Below are positions 40,555 to 48,847 of a stretch of 64,000 nucleotides of DNA, piece by piece (the first letter of the stretch is position 1; the number at the start of each line of letters is the position of its first letter). The stretch lies in NCBI RefSeq assembly GCF_026339995.1, contig NZ_JAPEPT010000001.1, positions 694,501 to 758,500 of the forward strand. The letters run 5' to 3'. The notes under the pieces are model-generated. The model did no database searches, had not been told where the DNA came from, and saw only the letters and a program-made list of their open reading frames with translations. The stretch comes from Streptomyces sp. NBC_01481. GTDB lineage: Bacteria > Actinomycetota > Actinomycetes > Streptomycetales > Streptomycetaceae. The translations under genes were made by a program, and so were the position numbers.

Positions 40555-40625
40555 AGCGGGCGACGGGAATCGAACCCGCGTAGCTAGTTTGGAAGACTAG
40601 TGCTCTACCATTGAGCTACGCCCGC
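40555..40625 (-). tRNA. tRNA-Gly (anticodon TCC)
   Basis: Minus strand GCGGGCG acceptor stem pairs with CGCCCGC; D-arm AGCTC/GAGC; anticodon arm CTAGT-CTTCCAA-ACTAG with TCC; T-arm with GTTCGATTC. Discriminator U, no encoded CCA. All arms complete; 71 nt. Confidence 0.96.
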
Positions 40626-40778
40626 ATGCATCGCACCGCAGGTCACGAGGGCCGCGGTACGAAGAGCATCGTAGCGGGTCCGGGGCCGCCGCCGCACACC
40701 CCATTCCACCCTGTGCCGCGTCCCGAAGAATGCGGCAGCCGCATGGCCTGCGGGCATGTACCCTACGTGTCGCACCGA

Positions 40779-40855
40779 CGGGGTGTGGCGCAGCTTGGTA
40801 GCGCGTCCGCTTTGGGAGCGGAAGGTCGTCGGTTCGAATCCGGCCACCCCGACCA
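40779..40855 (+). tRNA. tRNA-Pro (anticodon TGG)
   Basis: CGGGGTG acceptor pairs with CACCCCG; D-arm GCGC...; anticodon arm TCCGC-TTTGGGA-GCGGA with TGG; T-arm GGTTCGAATCC. Discriminator A and an encoded CCA (40853-40855). Divergent from tRNA-Gly, 153 nt apart. Confidence 0.96.
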
Positions 40856-40882
40856 TCATCACCATCGCTCTTCAAGATCACA

Positions 40883-40960
40883 TTGTGGGGCTCATCCTGC
40901 TTGCGGCTACTATGCAAGCTGCGTGCCCGTGTGTCCGACGAGTCCGGCGAAAAGCCGGAC
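40883..40960 (+). promoter_or_regulatory. probable tig promoter and leader hairpin
   Basis: TTGTGG (40883-40888) and TACTAT (40908-40913) with a 19-bp spacer form a plausible promoter. The leader contains a GTCCGGC-GAAAA-GCCGGAC hairpin (40942-40960), about 95 nt before the tig start; role unknown. Confidence 0.5.
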
Positions 40961-41053
40961 AGTCTGACGGAGAGACCGGGCCGAATCCGCTGAGCCGCCT
41001 CCAGTGCGCGGACGCAGCAGAACCCCAGAATCAGCCACCAAGGAGACCGAACC

Positions 41054-42451
41054 GTGAAGAGCGCCGTGGAGACCCTGAACCCGACTCGGGTTCGGCTCAC
41101 TGTCGAGGTGCCCTTCGAGGAGCTCAAGGACAGCCTCGACGCGGCGTACAAGAAGATCAACCAGCAGGTCACGGTCAAGGGCTTCCGCAAGGGCAAGATC
41201 CCGGCCCGAGTGATCGACCAGCGGTTCGGCCGTGGTGCGGTGCTGGAGGAGGCCGTCAACGACGCCCTCCCGAAGTTCTACACCGAGGCCGTCAACGAGG
41301 CCTCGGTCAACCCGCTCGGCCAGCCCGAGGTCGACATCACCGAGCTGAAGGACGGCGAGCTGCTGGCCTTCACCGCCGAGGTCGACATCCGCCCGGCCAT
41401 CGAGATCCCGGACTACTCCGGCATCGAGGTCACCGTCGACGCCGTCGAGGTCAGCGACGAGGACGTCGAGAAGTCCGTGGAGCAGCTGCGCGAGCGCTTC
41501 GCCTCCACCAACCCGGTCGAGCGCGCCGCCGCCGAGGGCGACGTCGTGACGATCGACCTCGAGGCCAAGGTCGACGGCGAGGTCCTGGAGGACGGCGTCG
41601 CGGCCGGCGTGCAGTACACCATCGGTTCCGGCGAGCTTCTCGACGGCATCGACGAGGCCGTCACCGGCCTGGAGGCCGGCGGCGAGGCCACCTTCACCTC
41701 GCAGCTGAAGGGCGGCTCCGCGGAGGGCAAGGACGCGGAGGTCACCGTCAAGGTCACCGCCGTCGCCGCCCGCGAGCTCCCCGAGCTCGACGACGACTTC
41801 GCGCAGATGGCGAGCGAGTTCGACACCCTCGAGGAGCTGCAGGCGGACAGCCGCAAGCGCCTGGAGAACATGAAGCAGTACGACCAGGCCACCCAGGCCC
41901 AGGAGCGCGTCCTCGACGAGCTGCTGAAGCTGGCCGAGGTGCCGATCCCCGAGAAGCTTCTCGAGGACGAGGTCAAGACCCGCAAGCACAACCTGGAGCA
42001 CCACCAGCTCGGCCAGATGGGCATCGACCTCGCCAAGTACCTGGAGATCCAGGGCAAGACCGAGGAAGAGTTCGACGCCGAGACGTCCGAGCAGGCGATC
42101 AAGGGCATCAAGACCCAGTTCATCCTCGACGAGCTGGTCAACAAGGAGAAGCTGAACGTCAACCAGGAGGAGCTCACCGAGCACCTCATGCGGCGTGCGG
42201 CCTCCTCCGGCATGAGCCCCGACCAGTTCGCCCAGGCGGTCGTCGAGGGCGGCCAGGTGCCGATGCTCGTGGGCGAGGTCGCCCGCGGCAAGGCGCTCGC
42301 CGTGGTCGTCGAGGCCGCCAAGGTCACCGACACCAACGGTGAGGTCGTCGACCTCGAGGACGAGGACGAGACCGAGGTCGCCGCGGAGACGGTCGAGGCC
42401 GTCGTCGACGGTGACGAGGCCGAGGAGACCACGGAGAAGACCGAGGCCTGA
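41054..42451 (+). CDS. tig: trigger factor (ribosome-associated chaperone and prolyl isomerase)
   Basis: 465 residues. N-terminal ribosome-binding domain (with GFRKGKIP at about 43-50), central FKBP-type PPIase domain (about 155-245), C-terminal helical chaperone domain, and an acidic Glu/Asp/Thr-rich tail (about 425-465) typical of actinobacteria. Assists folding of nascent chains at the ribosome exit. GTG 41054 follows AAGGAGA about 8 nt upstream. The Clp protease genes follow after a terminator. Confidence 0.97.
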   Translation: MKSAVETLNPTRVRLTVEVPFEELKDSLDAAYKKINQQVTVKGFRKGKIPARVIDQRFGRGAVLEEAVNDALPKFYTEAVNEASVNPLGQPEVDITELKDGELLAFTAEVDIRPAIEIPDYSGIEVTVDAVEVSDEDVEKSVEQLRERFASTNPVERAAAEGDVVTIDLEAKVDGEVLEDGVAAGVQYTIGSGELLDGIDEAVTGLEAGGEATFTSQLKGGSAEGKDAEVTVKVTAVAARELPELDDDFAQMASEFDTLEELQADSRKRLENMKQYDQATQAQERVLDELLKLAEVPIPEKLLEDEVKTRKHNLEHHQLGQMGIDLAKYLEIQGKTEEEFDAETSEQAIKGIKTQFILDELVNKEKLNVNQEELTEHLMRRAASSGMSPDQFAQAVVEGGQVPMLVGEVARGKALAVVVEAAKVTDTNGEVVDLEDEDETEVAAETVEAVVDGDEAEETTEKTEA

Positions 42452-42473
42452 GCCTCGCTCTGAACCACTGATT

Positions 42474-42504
42474 CGGGCCCCGGACGCAACCGCGCCGGGG
42501 CCCG
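42474..42504. terminator. tig terminator hairpin
   Basis: CGGGCCCCGG (42474-42483) and CCGGGGCCCG (42495-42504), 11-nt loop, 23 nt after the tig stop. Confidence 0.8.
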
Positions 42505-42533
42505 ACTCGTACGGCCGCGCACCCCCGTCCACC

Positions 42534-42550
42534 TTGCGCTCCGAGCGAAC
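42534..42550. promoter_or_regulatory. putative ClgR box upstream of clpP1
   Basis: TTGCGCTCCGAGCGAAC contains CGC-TCCGA-GCG followed by AAC, matching the ClgR core CGCYNNNRGCG-AAC. ClgR activates clpP1P2 in Streptomyces. It lies about 130 nt before the clpP1 start, with a TAGGGT (about 42589) possible -10 downstream. Confidence 0.6.
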
Positions 42551-42681
42551 AGTTGGGGAACCGGGATGGCGCCCGCCGACCAGCGCGTTAGGGTCCTTGA
42601 ATACGAGGGCAGGGGAGTCCCCGCCCCCAGTACGAAAGATGCTGAGACGGCCAGGGCCGTCAGAGACGAGCAGGTGGATAC

Positions 42682-43299
42682 GTGACGAATCTGAAGCCTT
42701 ACGCCGCGGGTGAGCCGTCCATCGGTGGCGGCCTCGGCGACCATGTCTACAACCGGCTGCTCGGCGAGCGCATCATCTTCCTCGGCCAGCAGGTCGACGA
42801 CGAGATCGCCAACAAGATCACGGCGCAGATGCTGCTCCTGGCCGCCGAGCCGGACAAGGACATCTACCTCTACATCAACAGCCCCGGCGGCTCGGTGACT
42901 GCCGGCATGGCGATCTACGACACCATGCAGTACATCCCGAACGACGTGGTCACGATCGGTATGGGTATGGCGGCCTCGATGGGCCAGTTCCTGCTCACCG
43001 GCGGCAGCGCGGGCAAGCGCTTCGCGCTCCCGAACACCGACATTCTGATGCACCAGGGATCGGCCGGCATCGGCGGCACCGCCTCGGACATCAAGATCCA
43101 GGCCGAGTATCTGCTTCGCACGAAGAAGCGCATGGCGGAGATCACCGCCCTCCACTCCGGCCAGACCGTCGAGACGATCATCCGCGACGGTGACCGCGAC
43201 CGCTGGTACACCGCGGAAGAGGCCAAGGCCTACGGCCTCATCGACGAGATCATCTCCGCCGCATCGGGCGTTCCGGGCGGCGGCGGCACCGGCGCCTGA
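42682..43299 (+). CDS. clpP1: ATP-dependent Clp protease proteolytic subunit ClpP1
   Basis: 205 residues. Catalytic triad Ser99 (GMAASMG), His124 (LMHQGSAG) and Asp173 (DRDRW); YINSPGGSV oxyanion region. Forms the ClpP1P2 barrel that, with ClpX or ClpC, degrades regulators and damaged proteins. GTG 42682 with a GGTGG ribosome site. Operon with clpP2 (41 nt gap). The Gly-rich C-terminus is normal for ClpP1 here. Confidence 0.96.
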   Translation: MTNLKPYAAGEPSIGGGLGDHVYNRLLGERIIFLGQQVDDEIANKITAQMLLLAAEPDKDIYLYINSPGGSVTAGMAIYDTMQYIPNDVVTIGMGMAASMGQFLLTGGSAGKRFALPNTDILMHQGSAGIGGTASDIKIQAEYLLRTKKRMAEITALHSGQTVETIIRDGDRDRWYTAEEAKAYGLIDEIISAASGVPGGGGTGA

Positions 43300-43340
43300 G
43301 CCGCACTGCCCCCAGCCCCCGCCCACAGAACGCCACCAGG

Positions 43341-44015
43341 ATGGTGAACACCCACATGAGTAACTTCCCCGCGAGCGGCCTCTACACCGGCCCGCAGGTG
43401 GACAACCGCTACGTCGTCCCGCGCTTCGTCGAGCGCACCTCCCAGGGTGTGCGCGAGTACGACCCGTACGCGAAGCTCTTCGAGGAGCGCGTCATCTTCC
43501 TCGGCGTGCAGATCGACGACGCCTCCGCCAACGACGTCATGGCGCAGCTGCTGTGCCTGGAGTCGATGGACCCGGACCGCGACATCTCCATCTACATCAA
43601 CAGCCCCGGCGGCTCGTTCACGGCCCTCACGGCCATCTACGACACGATGCAGTTCGTGAAGCCGGACATCCAGACGGTCTGCATGGGCCAGGCGGCCTCC
43701 GCCGCGGCCGTGCTGCTCGCCGCCGGTACGCCCGGCAAGCGGATGGCCCTGCCGAACGCCCGCATCCTGATCCACCAGCCGTCCTCGCAGACCGGCCGTG
43801 AGCAGCTCTCCGACCTGGAGATCGCGGCCAACGAAATCCTGCGGATGCGTACGCAGCTGGAAGAGATGCTGGCCAAGCACTCCACCACGCCGATCGAGAA
43901 GATCCGTGACGACATCGAGCGCGACAAGATCCTGACCGCCGAGGACGCGCTTGCGTACGGCCTCGTCGACCAGATCGTCTCGACCCGTAAGACCACGGCC
44001 GCAGCGGCCGCCTGA
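43341..44015 (+). CDS. clpP2: ATP-dependent Clp protease proteolytic subunit ClpP2
   Basis: 224 residues. Triad Ser120 (GQAASAA), His145 (LIHQPSS) and Asp195 (ERDKIL). Partner of ClpP1 in the heteromeric protease. Start ATG 43341 is taken, but ATG 43356 (MSNFPASG) has GGTGA eight nt upstream and is equally possible. A poly-Ala C-terminus ends the protein. Confidence 0.95.
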   Translation: MVNTHMSNFPASGLYTGPQVDNRYVVPRFVERTSQGVREYDPYAKLFEERVIFLGVQIDDASANDVMAQLLCLESMDPDRDISIYINSPGGSFTALTAIYDTMQFVKPDIQTVCMGQAASAAAVLLAAGTPGKRMALPNARILIHQPSSQTGREQLSDLEIAANEILRMRTQLEEMLAKHSTTPIEKIRDDIERDKILTAEDALAYGLVDQIVSTRKTTAAAAA

Positions 44016-44025
44016 CCGGTCCGGT

Positions 44026-44067
44026 CCCCTTGGCGCGGAGCACAAGCATGTGAACCGCGCCAAGGGG
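44026..44067. terminator. 13-bp hairpin between clpP2 and clpX
   Basis: CCCCTTGGCGCGG (44026-44038) and its exact complement (44055-44067); loop of 16 nt. It starts 11 nt after the clpP2 stop, followed by a second GGGCCC repeat. It would separate clpP1P2 transcription from clpX, wholly or partly. Confidence 0.75.
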
Positions 44068-44160
44068 GGCCCGAACGGGGGGCCCGGCAAGGTACCGTCG
44101 GATATGAGGCACCAGGAGTCGGCTGAACCAAGCTGCTCCCAGGCGAAGGGGAAGCACCTC

Positions 44161-45453
44161 GTGGCACGCATCGGTGATGGCGGCGACCTGCTCAAGTGCT
44201 CGTTCTGCGGAAAGAGCCAGAAGCAGGTGAAGAAGCTCATCGCAGGCCCGGGTGTGTACATCTGCGACGAGTGCATCGACCTCTGCAACGAGATCATCGA
44301 GGAGGAGCTCGCCGAGACCTCCGAGGTGCGGTGGGAGGAACTGCCCAAGCCGCGCGAGATCTACGAGTTCCTCGAGGGGTACGTCGTCGGGCAGGAGCCC
44401 GCGAAGAAGGCCCTCTCGGTAGCGGTCTACAACCACTACAAGCGCGTCCAGGCCGGCGAGAACGGCGGGGGCACGGGCCGGGACGACGCGATCGAACTGG
44501 CCAAGTCCAACATCCTCCTGCTGGGCCCCACCGGGTCCGGCAAGACTCTTCTCGCCCAGACCCTGGCCCGGATGCTCAACGTCCCGTTCGCCATCGCCGA
44601 CGCGACGGCGCTGACGGAGGCCGGGTATGTCGGCGAGGACGTCGAGAACATCCTGCTGAAGCTGATCCAGGCGGCCGACTACGACGTCAAGAAGGCCGAG
44701 ACCGGGATCATCTATATCGACGAGATCGACAAGGTCGCTCGTAAGAGTGAAAACCCGTCGATCACCCGTGACGTGTCGGGCGAAGGCGTCCAGCAGGCCC
44801 TGCTGAAGATCCTCGAAGGCACGACGGCCTCGGTCCCGCCCCAGGGCGGACGGAAGCACCCGCACCAGGAGTTCATCCAGATCGACACGACGAACGTGCT
44901 GTTCATCGTGGGCGGTGCCTTCGCGGGCCTGGAGAAGATCATCGAGTCGCGGGCGGGCGCGAAGGGCATCGGCTTCGGCGCGACGATCCGCTCGAAGCGC
45001 GAGATCGAGGCGAGCGACCAGTTCCAGGAGGTCATGCCGGAGGACCTGGTGAAGTTCGGGATGATCCCGGAGTTCATCGGCCGCCTCCCGGTCATCACCT
45101 CGGTCCACAACCTGGACCGCGAGGCCCTGCTGAAGATCCTGGTCGAGCCGCGCAACGCACTGGTGAAGCAGTACCAGCGCCTGTTCGAACTGGACGGCGT
45201 GGAGCTGGACTTCGACCTCCCGGCCCTGGAGGCGATCGCCGACCAGGCGATCCTGCGCGGCACGGGCGCGCGTGGCCTGCGGGCCATCATGGAAGAGGTC
45301 CTGATGTCGGTGATGTACGAGGTCCCCTCCCGCAAGGACGTCGCACGGGTGGTCATCACGGCGGACGTGGTGCGCAACAACGTGAACCCGACGCTGGTGC
45401 CGCGGGAGCCGCGGATCGTGAAGAACGACGGGCGGCACGAGAAGTCTGCGTAG
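44161..45453 (+). CDS. clpX: ClpX, ATPase subunit of the Clp protease
   Basis: 430 residues. N-terminal zinc finger (C13, C16, C35, C38), Walker A GPTGSGKT (122-129), Walker [10 protein letters not shown] (about 183-191), pore loop GYVGED, and sensor and arginine finger regions. Unfolds tagged substrates and feeds them to ClpP1P2. GTG 44161 ([10 protein letters not shown]) matches the known Streptomyces N-terminus and follows AAGGGGA; the upstream in-frame ATG 44104 is not used. Confidence 0.97.
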   Translation: MARIGDGGDLLKCSFCGKSQKQVKKLIAGPGVYICDECIDLCNEIIEEELAETSEVRWEELPKPREIYEFLEGYVVGQEPAKKALSVAVYNHYKRVQAGENGGGTGRDDAIELAKSNILLLGPTGSGKTLLAQTLARMLNVPFAIADATALTEAGYVGEDVENILLKLIQAADYDVKKAETGIIYIDEIDKVARKSENPSITRDVSGEGVQQALLKILEGTTASVPPQGGRKHPHQEFIQIDTTNVLFIVGGAFAGLEKIIESRAGAKGIGFGATIRSKREIEASDQFQEVMPEDLVKFGMIPEFIGRLPVITSVHNLDREALLKILVEPRNALVKQYQRLFELDGVELDFDLPALEAIADQAILRGTGARGLRAIMEEVLMSVMYEVPSRKDVARVVITADVVRNNVNPTLVPREPRIVKNDGRHEKSA

Positions 45454-45471
45454 GTTTTTGTAGGTACGGAT

Positions 45472-45510
45472 AAGGGGCGCCCGGCCAGCTGAACTGGCCG
45501 GGCGCCCCTT
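45472..45510. terminator. perfect 17-bp clpX terminator
   Basis: Arms 45472-45488 and 45494-45510 (AAGGGGCGCC... and its complement), 5-nt loop, ending CCCTT on the plus strand. It also lies past the stop of the convergent 45520-46473 gene and can serve both. Confidence 0.92.
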
Positions 45511-45519
45511 CGTGTTGGG

Positions 45520-46473
45520 TCAGACCTTGGTGCGCGAGCTCTTGTAAAGCTTTGCCGCGAGCTCGGCGACCTTGTCCTGAGACATGCCCTTGCCGGTGGT
45601 CATCATCTCGGCGAGGTCGACAGCGGTCACCTGACCAAGGGTGCTGTAGTCGGCCCAAACGCAGACCGAGCTCTCGAAGGACTTGGGGCCTGTGCCGGTG
45701 GAGCCGCTGGTGGACGTGCCCTTGATGGTCTGGCACTTCATCAGGGCACCCTCGAAACCGGAAGGCGTGACCGCGGTGGGGCTTCCCACGAGTTCGACTT
45801 CGGTGCCCTTCTGCTTGTCCTCCTGGCTGGCCGTCTTGAGGCCCGTGAAGAAGGCGTCGAGCGCCTTAGCCGGGTCGGAAACGTCTCCCCACATCCCGTT
45901 GAGGCTCAGGGACTTCCCCTTCAACGGCTCGCTTGCGGTGCCGGACCTGTAGTTAGCGCCTACCTGCACGGGCTTCTTGATCCCGTACGCCTCGGCCTGC
46001 TTCTTGTCCTTCTCGCTGAGGGGCTCGGCCTTGTCGGCACCCTGCTTCTTGTAGTCGTCGATCGACGCCGCTGGGGTCAGCTTGTAGCCCTTCGTGTCGG
46101 CCGAGACATCCCCGTTCCCGCTGCTCCCGCCCAGCAGGAAGTACACCCCCCCGCCGATCACCGCGAGCGCCACGACCGAGGCCGCCACGATCAGGCCCGT
46201 CTTCTTCTTCGGGGCAGCCGGCGGGGGCGGGACCTGGCCGCCGCCGTAGGGCTGGCCGTACTGGGGCTGTTGGCCGTACGGGCCCGGCTGCTGGGGCTGG
46301 CCCCACTGGCCCGGTTGCTGAGGCTGCTGCGGCGGAACGCCGGGAGGGGCCTGCTGGGGGTAGCCGTAGCCGGGCTGCGGGGCCTGCGGCTGCTGGCCGT
46401 AGGGACCCGGCTGACCGTACGGTCCGGGCTGCTGAGGCTGTCCGCCGTACGGGCCCGGCTGGTTGTAGCTCAT
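45520..46473 (-). CDS. membrane-anchored protein with Pro/Gln/Gly/Tyr-rich cytosolic N-terminus
   Basis: 317 residues. Residues 1-88 are low-complexity repeats of PGPYGQQP type, followed by a KKK stop and one membrane helix (about 93-113), then a ~200-residue extracytoplasmic domain with no known family (two Cys, CQTIK and CVWAD). Such P/Q/G-rich single-pass proteins are common in Streptomyces, of unknown function. ATG 46473 has AAGGAG seven nt upstream (a TTG at 46476 is too close). Convergent with clpX; the iscB gene lies upstream on the same strand. Confidence 0.8.
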   Translation of the reverse strand: MSYNQPGPYGGQPQQPGPYGQPGPYGQQPQAPQPGYGYPQQAPPGVPPQQPQQPGQWGQPQQPGPYGQQPQYGQPYGGGQVPPPPAAPKKKTGLIVAASVVALAVIGGGVYFLLGGSSGNGDVSADTKGYKLTPAASIDDYKKQGADKAEPLSEKDKKQAEAYGIKKPVQVGANYRSGTASEPLKGKSLSLNGMWGDVSDPAKALDAFFTGLKTASQEDKQKGTEVELVGSPTAVTPSGFEGALMKCQTIKGTSTSGSTGTGPKSFESSVCVWADYSTLGQVTAVDLAEMMTTGKGMSQDKVAELAAKLYKSSRTKV

Positions 46474-46496
46474 CAAGATCTCCTTGTATGGATAGT

Positions 46497-46512
46497 CCGG
46501 CCTTCGGGCCGG
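46497..46512. repeat. CCGGCC-TTCG-GGCCGG hairpin near the iscB 3' end
   Basis: Perfect 6-bp stem with a TTCG loop, 41 nt beyond the iscB stop and 24 nt before the next gene's start. It could be a terminator for iscB or the right-end hairpin of an IS200/IS605-type element; the data do not decide. Confidence 0.5.
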
Positions 46513-46552
46513 GGGTGAAACTGGTCGGTGCGGCGCACGTGGCCCAACTCGG

Positions 46553-48103
46553 TCATGGCTCCGACCCCTCGGTACGCGTCATGTAGGCATAGCCGTCGGC
46601 CCGTTGGAGGAGGCGGATATGCCGGTGGTGGACCCCTTGGACAAGACCGTCCGGGGTGCGGATGTTGAAGCTACCGGTGGACCGGACGGCGAGTCTCCCG
46701 ATGTGCGTGCCTGCGCGAACACCAGTGGGAACAGAGGCGCGCGCGTAGTCGCCGGTAGCGAATCCGAAGAAGTATTTCTGCCGTGGCAGTCGCAGGCGAG
46801 GAAAGCCGTACCTGTCGGCACGGGTGCGGGCGTACGTCCCGCGCCCGGTCGCCGCCACAGCCAGGACGGTGCGGGGGTACTGCCGTACGGTGTCGAAGGT
46901 GCCCACGCACAAAGCGTCGAGGCTGTGAGTCTTGGGCAGGCCGTTACGCCTGCGGTTCCACTTGGTCCGTCCGCCGGACGCACTGCGCAGAACGGGGAAG
47001 GCGATGCCGAGGGCGCGCGTCAGTTCCGAGCGCGTGGCATTTACAGCGGCGGCACATGAGAGAGGGGCTTTGGCCTGAACGATGATCTTCGCAAGCACCT
47101 TTGGCCGGCCGGAGAGAAATTCCTCGATGGCCTGGTTGCTCTTGCTCTCGTTGCATGGGATGCACGCGAGGGTGAGGTTGGAGATGCGGTCGGACCCACC
47201 CTTTGACTTCGGACGGATGTGATCGATGTTCAGTGGCACGCCGGTCGCGCCGCAGTAAGCACAAGCGCGGCTCCACTTGGCGAGCAGATACTCACGGACC
47301 TCCGTCCCGGACAGGGTGCCGTGCTGGTATTCCTCATGTGACAGATCTCTGCCCTGCGACAGCGCATGGGTATCGAAGGCCACCCGCTCGACATGGACTG
47401 CTCTGATGGGGGCCCATCGCGCGAGTCGACCCACCCACGCCATCGTGGTCTCGACGCGGTGGCGAAGCGAAGGTGCGAGCCAACCGTCAGGCCGGGTCCG
47501 GTTGTTGAAGCGCGGTGAGCGATAGCGCAGATTTCGTGATCGTCGGCGCCGGCGATAGGCGGACCGCCGGGCGAGTGAGTGGCGGATCTGGCTGCCGCGG
47601 TGGGTGAGCTCGATCGCGTAGAGACCGTGCCTGATGACCCCGGTTTCTCCCTCTGTTGGTGTGAAGACTGCGAGGCCGGTGCGCTTGCTGCCGGGGTCGA
47701 TCCCCAACTCCACCCCGTCCACCGAGGACTCGGCGACAGAGCGGTCCCTGAGACGGATGACGAAGGGGGCATGCCGGTGCACCGCTGCCCGGCCCTGCTT
47801 CAGCAGCTTTCGTGCCCTGGCGGCACTCGTGGGCTGCAACGGTCGACCATCTTTGTCGAGAACAAATACGGCAGGGTGAGCCTCACGACTCTGCTCCCCA
47901 CCCCGAGGGGTGGGGGTTACGCATCCGACGGCAGGTGAACCACCAGATGTCTCCCCTCGACGATGTCCGCTGCCGGGTGCCCTGCGGCGTCCGCGTCCCG
48001 TTTCGTCCCTGCTCCCCGGGGTGTCTGCTGACGCGAATTCGAGAGCGAGCTGCTGAGGAAGCACAGCTCGGTCGGTCTGCTGTCCTGCAGCGAACGTAGC
48101 CAT
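46553..48103 (-). CDS. iscB: IscB, RNA-guided RuvC-HNH nuclease (OMEGA/HEARO family)
   Basis: 516 residues from ATG 48103, which follows a strong GGAGGT seven nt upstream. Residues 79-118 are the PLMP-like region (VFVLDKDGRPLQPTSAARAR...); RuvC-I GIDPGS with Asp136; Arg-rich bridge helix (180-203, RRRRRSRNLRYRSPRF); RuvC-II with Glu239 (VHVERVAF); HNH with two CxxC pairs (281/284, 314/317), Asp294-His295 and Asn318; RuvC-III HSLDA with His393 and Asp396; then the TAM-interacting C-terminus. All catalytic residues are intact, so nuclease activity is expected, guided by an adjacent omega RNA. Residues 1-78 are an Arg/Gly/Ser-rich extension absent from typical IscB. Codon use has more A/T at third positions than neighbours, suggesting transfer. 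No TnpA. Confidence 0.93.
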   Translation of the reverse strand: MATFAAGQQTDRAVLPQQLALEFASADTPGSRDETGRGRRRAPGSGHRRGETSGGSPAVGCVTPTPRGGEQSREAHPAVFVLDKDGRPLQPTSAARARKLLKQGRAAVHRHAPFVIRLRDRSVAESSVDGVELGIDPGSKRTGLAVFTPTEGETGVIRHGLYAIELTHRGSQIRHSLARRSAYRRRRRSRNLRYRSPRFNNRTRPDGWLAPSLRHRVETTMAWVGRLARWAPIRAVHVERVAFDTHALSQGRDLSHEEYQHGTLSGTEVREYLLAKWSRACAYCGATGVPLNIDHIRPKSKGGSDRISNLTLACIPCNESKSNQAIEEFLSGRPKVLAKIIVQAKAPLSCAAAVNATRSELTRALGIAFPVLRSASGGRTKWNRRRNGLPKTHSLDALCVGTFDTVRQYPRTVLAVAATGRGTYARTRADRYGFPRLRLPRQKYFFGFATGDYARASVPTGVRAGTHIGRLAVRSTGSFNIRTPDGLVQGVHHRHIRLLQRADGYAYMTRTEGSEP

Positions 48104-48215
48104 CAAGGTCACCTCCCCCGTGCGTGATGGCTTGGTCTGGTCACACGTGGCTGATGAGCCCAGCTTGCGGCCGGGGAGCGTGTGACTACTGGGTTCCCCT
48201 CTGAATGCTTATGCG
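48098..48215 (-). ncRNA. candidate HEARO/omega RNA directly upstream of iscB
   Basis: On the iscB strand: a perfect 8-bp helix GTCACACG/CGTGTGAC (48179-48186 with 48140-48147) encloses a GC hairpin (48159-48164 with 48170-48175) and a GGCT/AGCC hairpin. A second perfect 8-bp helix AGCCATCA/TGATGGCT (48125-48132 with 48098-48105) holds the ribosome site in its loop and the iscB ATG in its 3' arm. CTCCCC inside the first domain can pair with GGGGAG of the ribosome site, a possible pseudoknot. Position and structure fit omega RNA, which lies immediately 5' of iscB with the guide at its 5' end (about 48200-48220 here). Exact ends are estimates. Confidence 0.7.
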
Positions 48216-48319
48216 TTCCGAACATCTTGACGGAAGCCGGGGAGTCGTGCGGCAGCGGGGTTCACACCGTTACCAAACATCCAGGCAATTCATACTGAAC
48301 TGTGGCGGGATCACTGGGA

Positions 48320-48724
48320 TCAGCGGGGGAGCCTCAGCACAGCCCACACCACTTTGCCTGGTCCATTCCGTTTGCTCACAGCCCACTCGTCGGCCATCGC
48401 CTCGACCAGCGTCAGCCCTCTACCGCGCTCCGAATCGGCAGTCTGCGGACACAGAGTCGGTTTCTCGTCGGAAGCATCGTGCACTTCGATCCTGACGCCC
48501 TTGTCTTCGCACTCGAAGCGCGTCTCGATCTGCCTCCCCTTGGGTACGCGAGCGTGGACCACGGCATTGGTGACCAGTTCCGAGAGGATCAGCAGAGCTG
48601 GTTCCTCGATCACTGCCAAGCCCCATCCGCACAGGGCCCGTTGCAGCTCTGTACGCGCCAGGCCAACACTTTTGGGGTGCCGAGTCCATCGCCGCACGAT
48701 GAGCTGCTGGGGCATGTCTTCCAT
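48320..48724 (-). CDS. RsbW-like GHKL ATPase (anti-sigma-type kinase)
   Basis: 134 residues, HATPase_c_2/RsbW type: N-box LILSELVTNAVVHA, G1 VHDAS, G2 GRGLTLVEAMAD. These small kinases phosphorylate anti-anti-sigma factors or, in streptomycetes, act beside XRE regulators in WhiJ/AbaA-type clusters. ATG 48724 or 48715. It is next to a broken XRE gene on the same strand, so the original pair is disrupted. Lower third-position GC than valS, suggesting acquisition. Confidence 0.85.
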   Translation of the reverse strand: MEDMPQQLIVRRWTRHPKSVGLARTELQRALCGWGLAVIEEPALLILSELVTNAVVHARVPKGRQIETRFECEDKGVRIEVHDASDEKPTLCPQTADSERGRGLTLVEAMADEWAVSKRNGPGKVVWAVLRLPR

Positions 48725-48847
48725 GGGGTGCCACCGTCTGAAGTCCGTCGGTCGTCTCGTGTAAACGGTGCGCCGTGACAGGGATGCGGCCCAGGGACAG
48801 GACGTGCGACTGACGGAATCCGGTAGGACGGTGCGTCCTACTGCCTC

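Noticed and set aside
46500..48320. CRISPR-Cas9 locus suggested by RuvC and HNH motifs
   Set aside because: No repeat array, Cas1 or Cas2; the protein is 516 residues with IscB layout.
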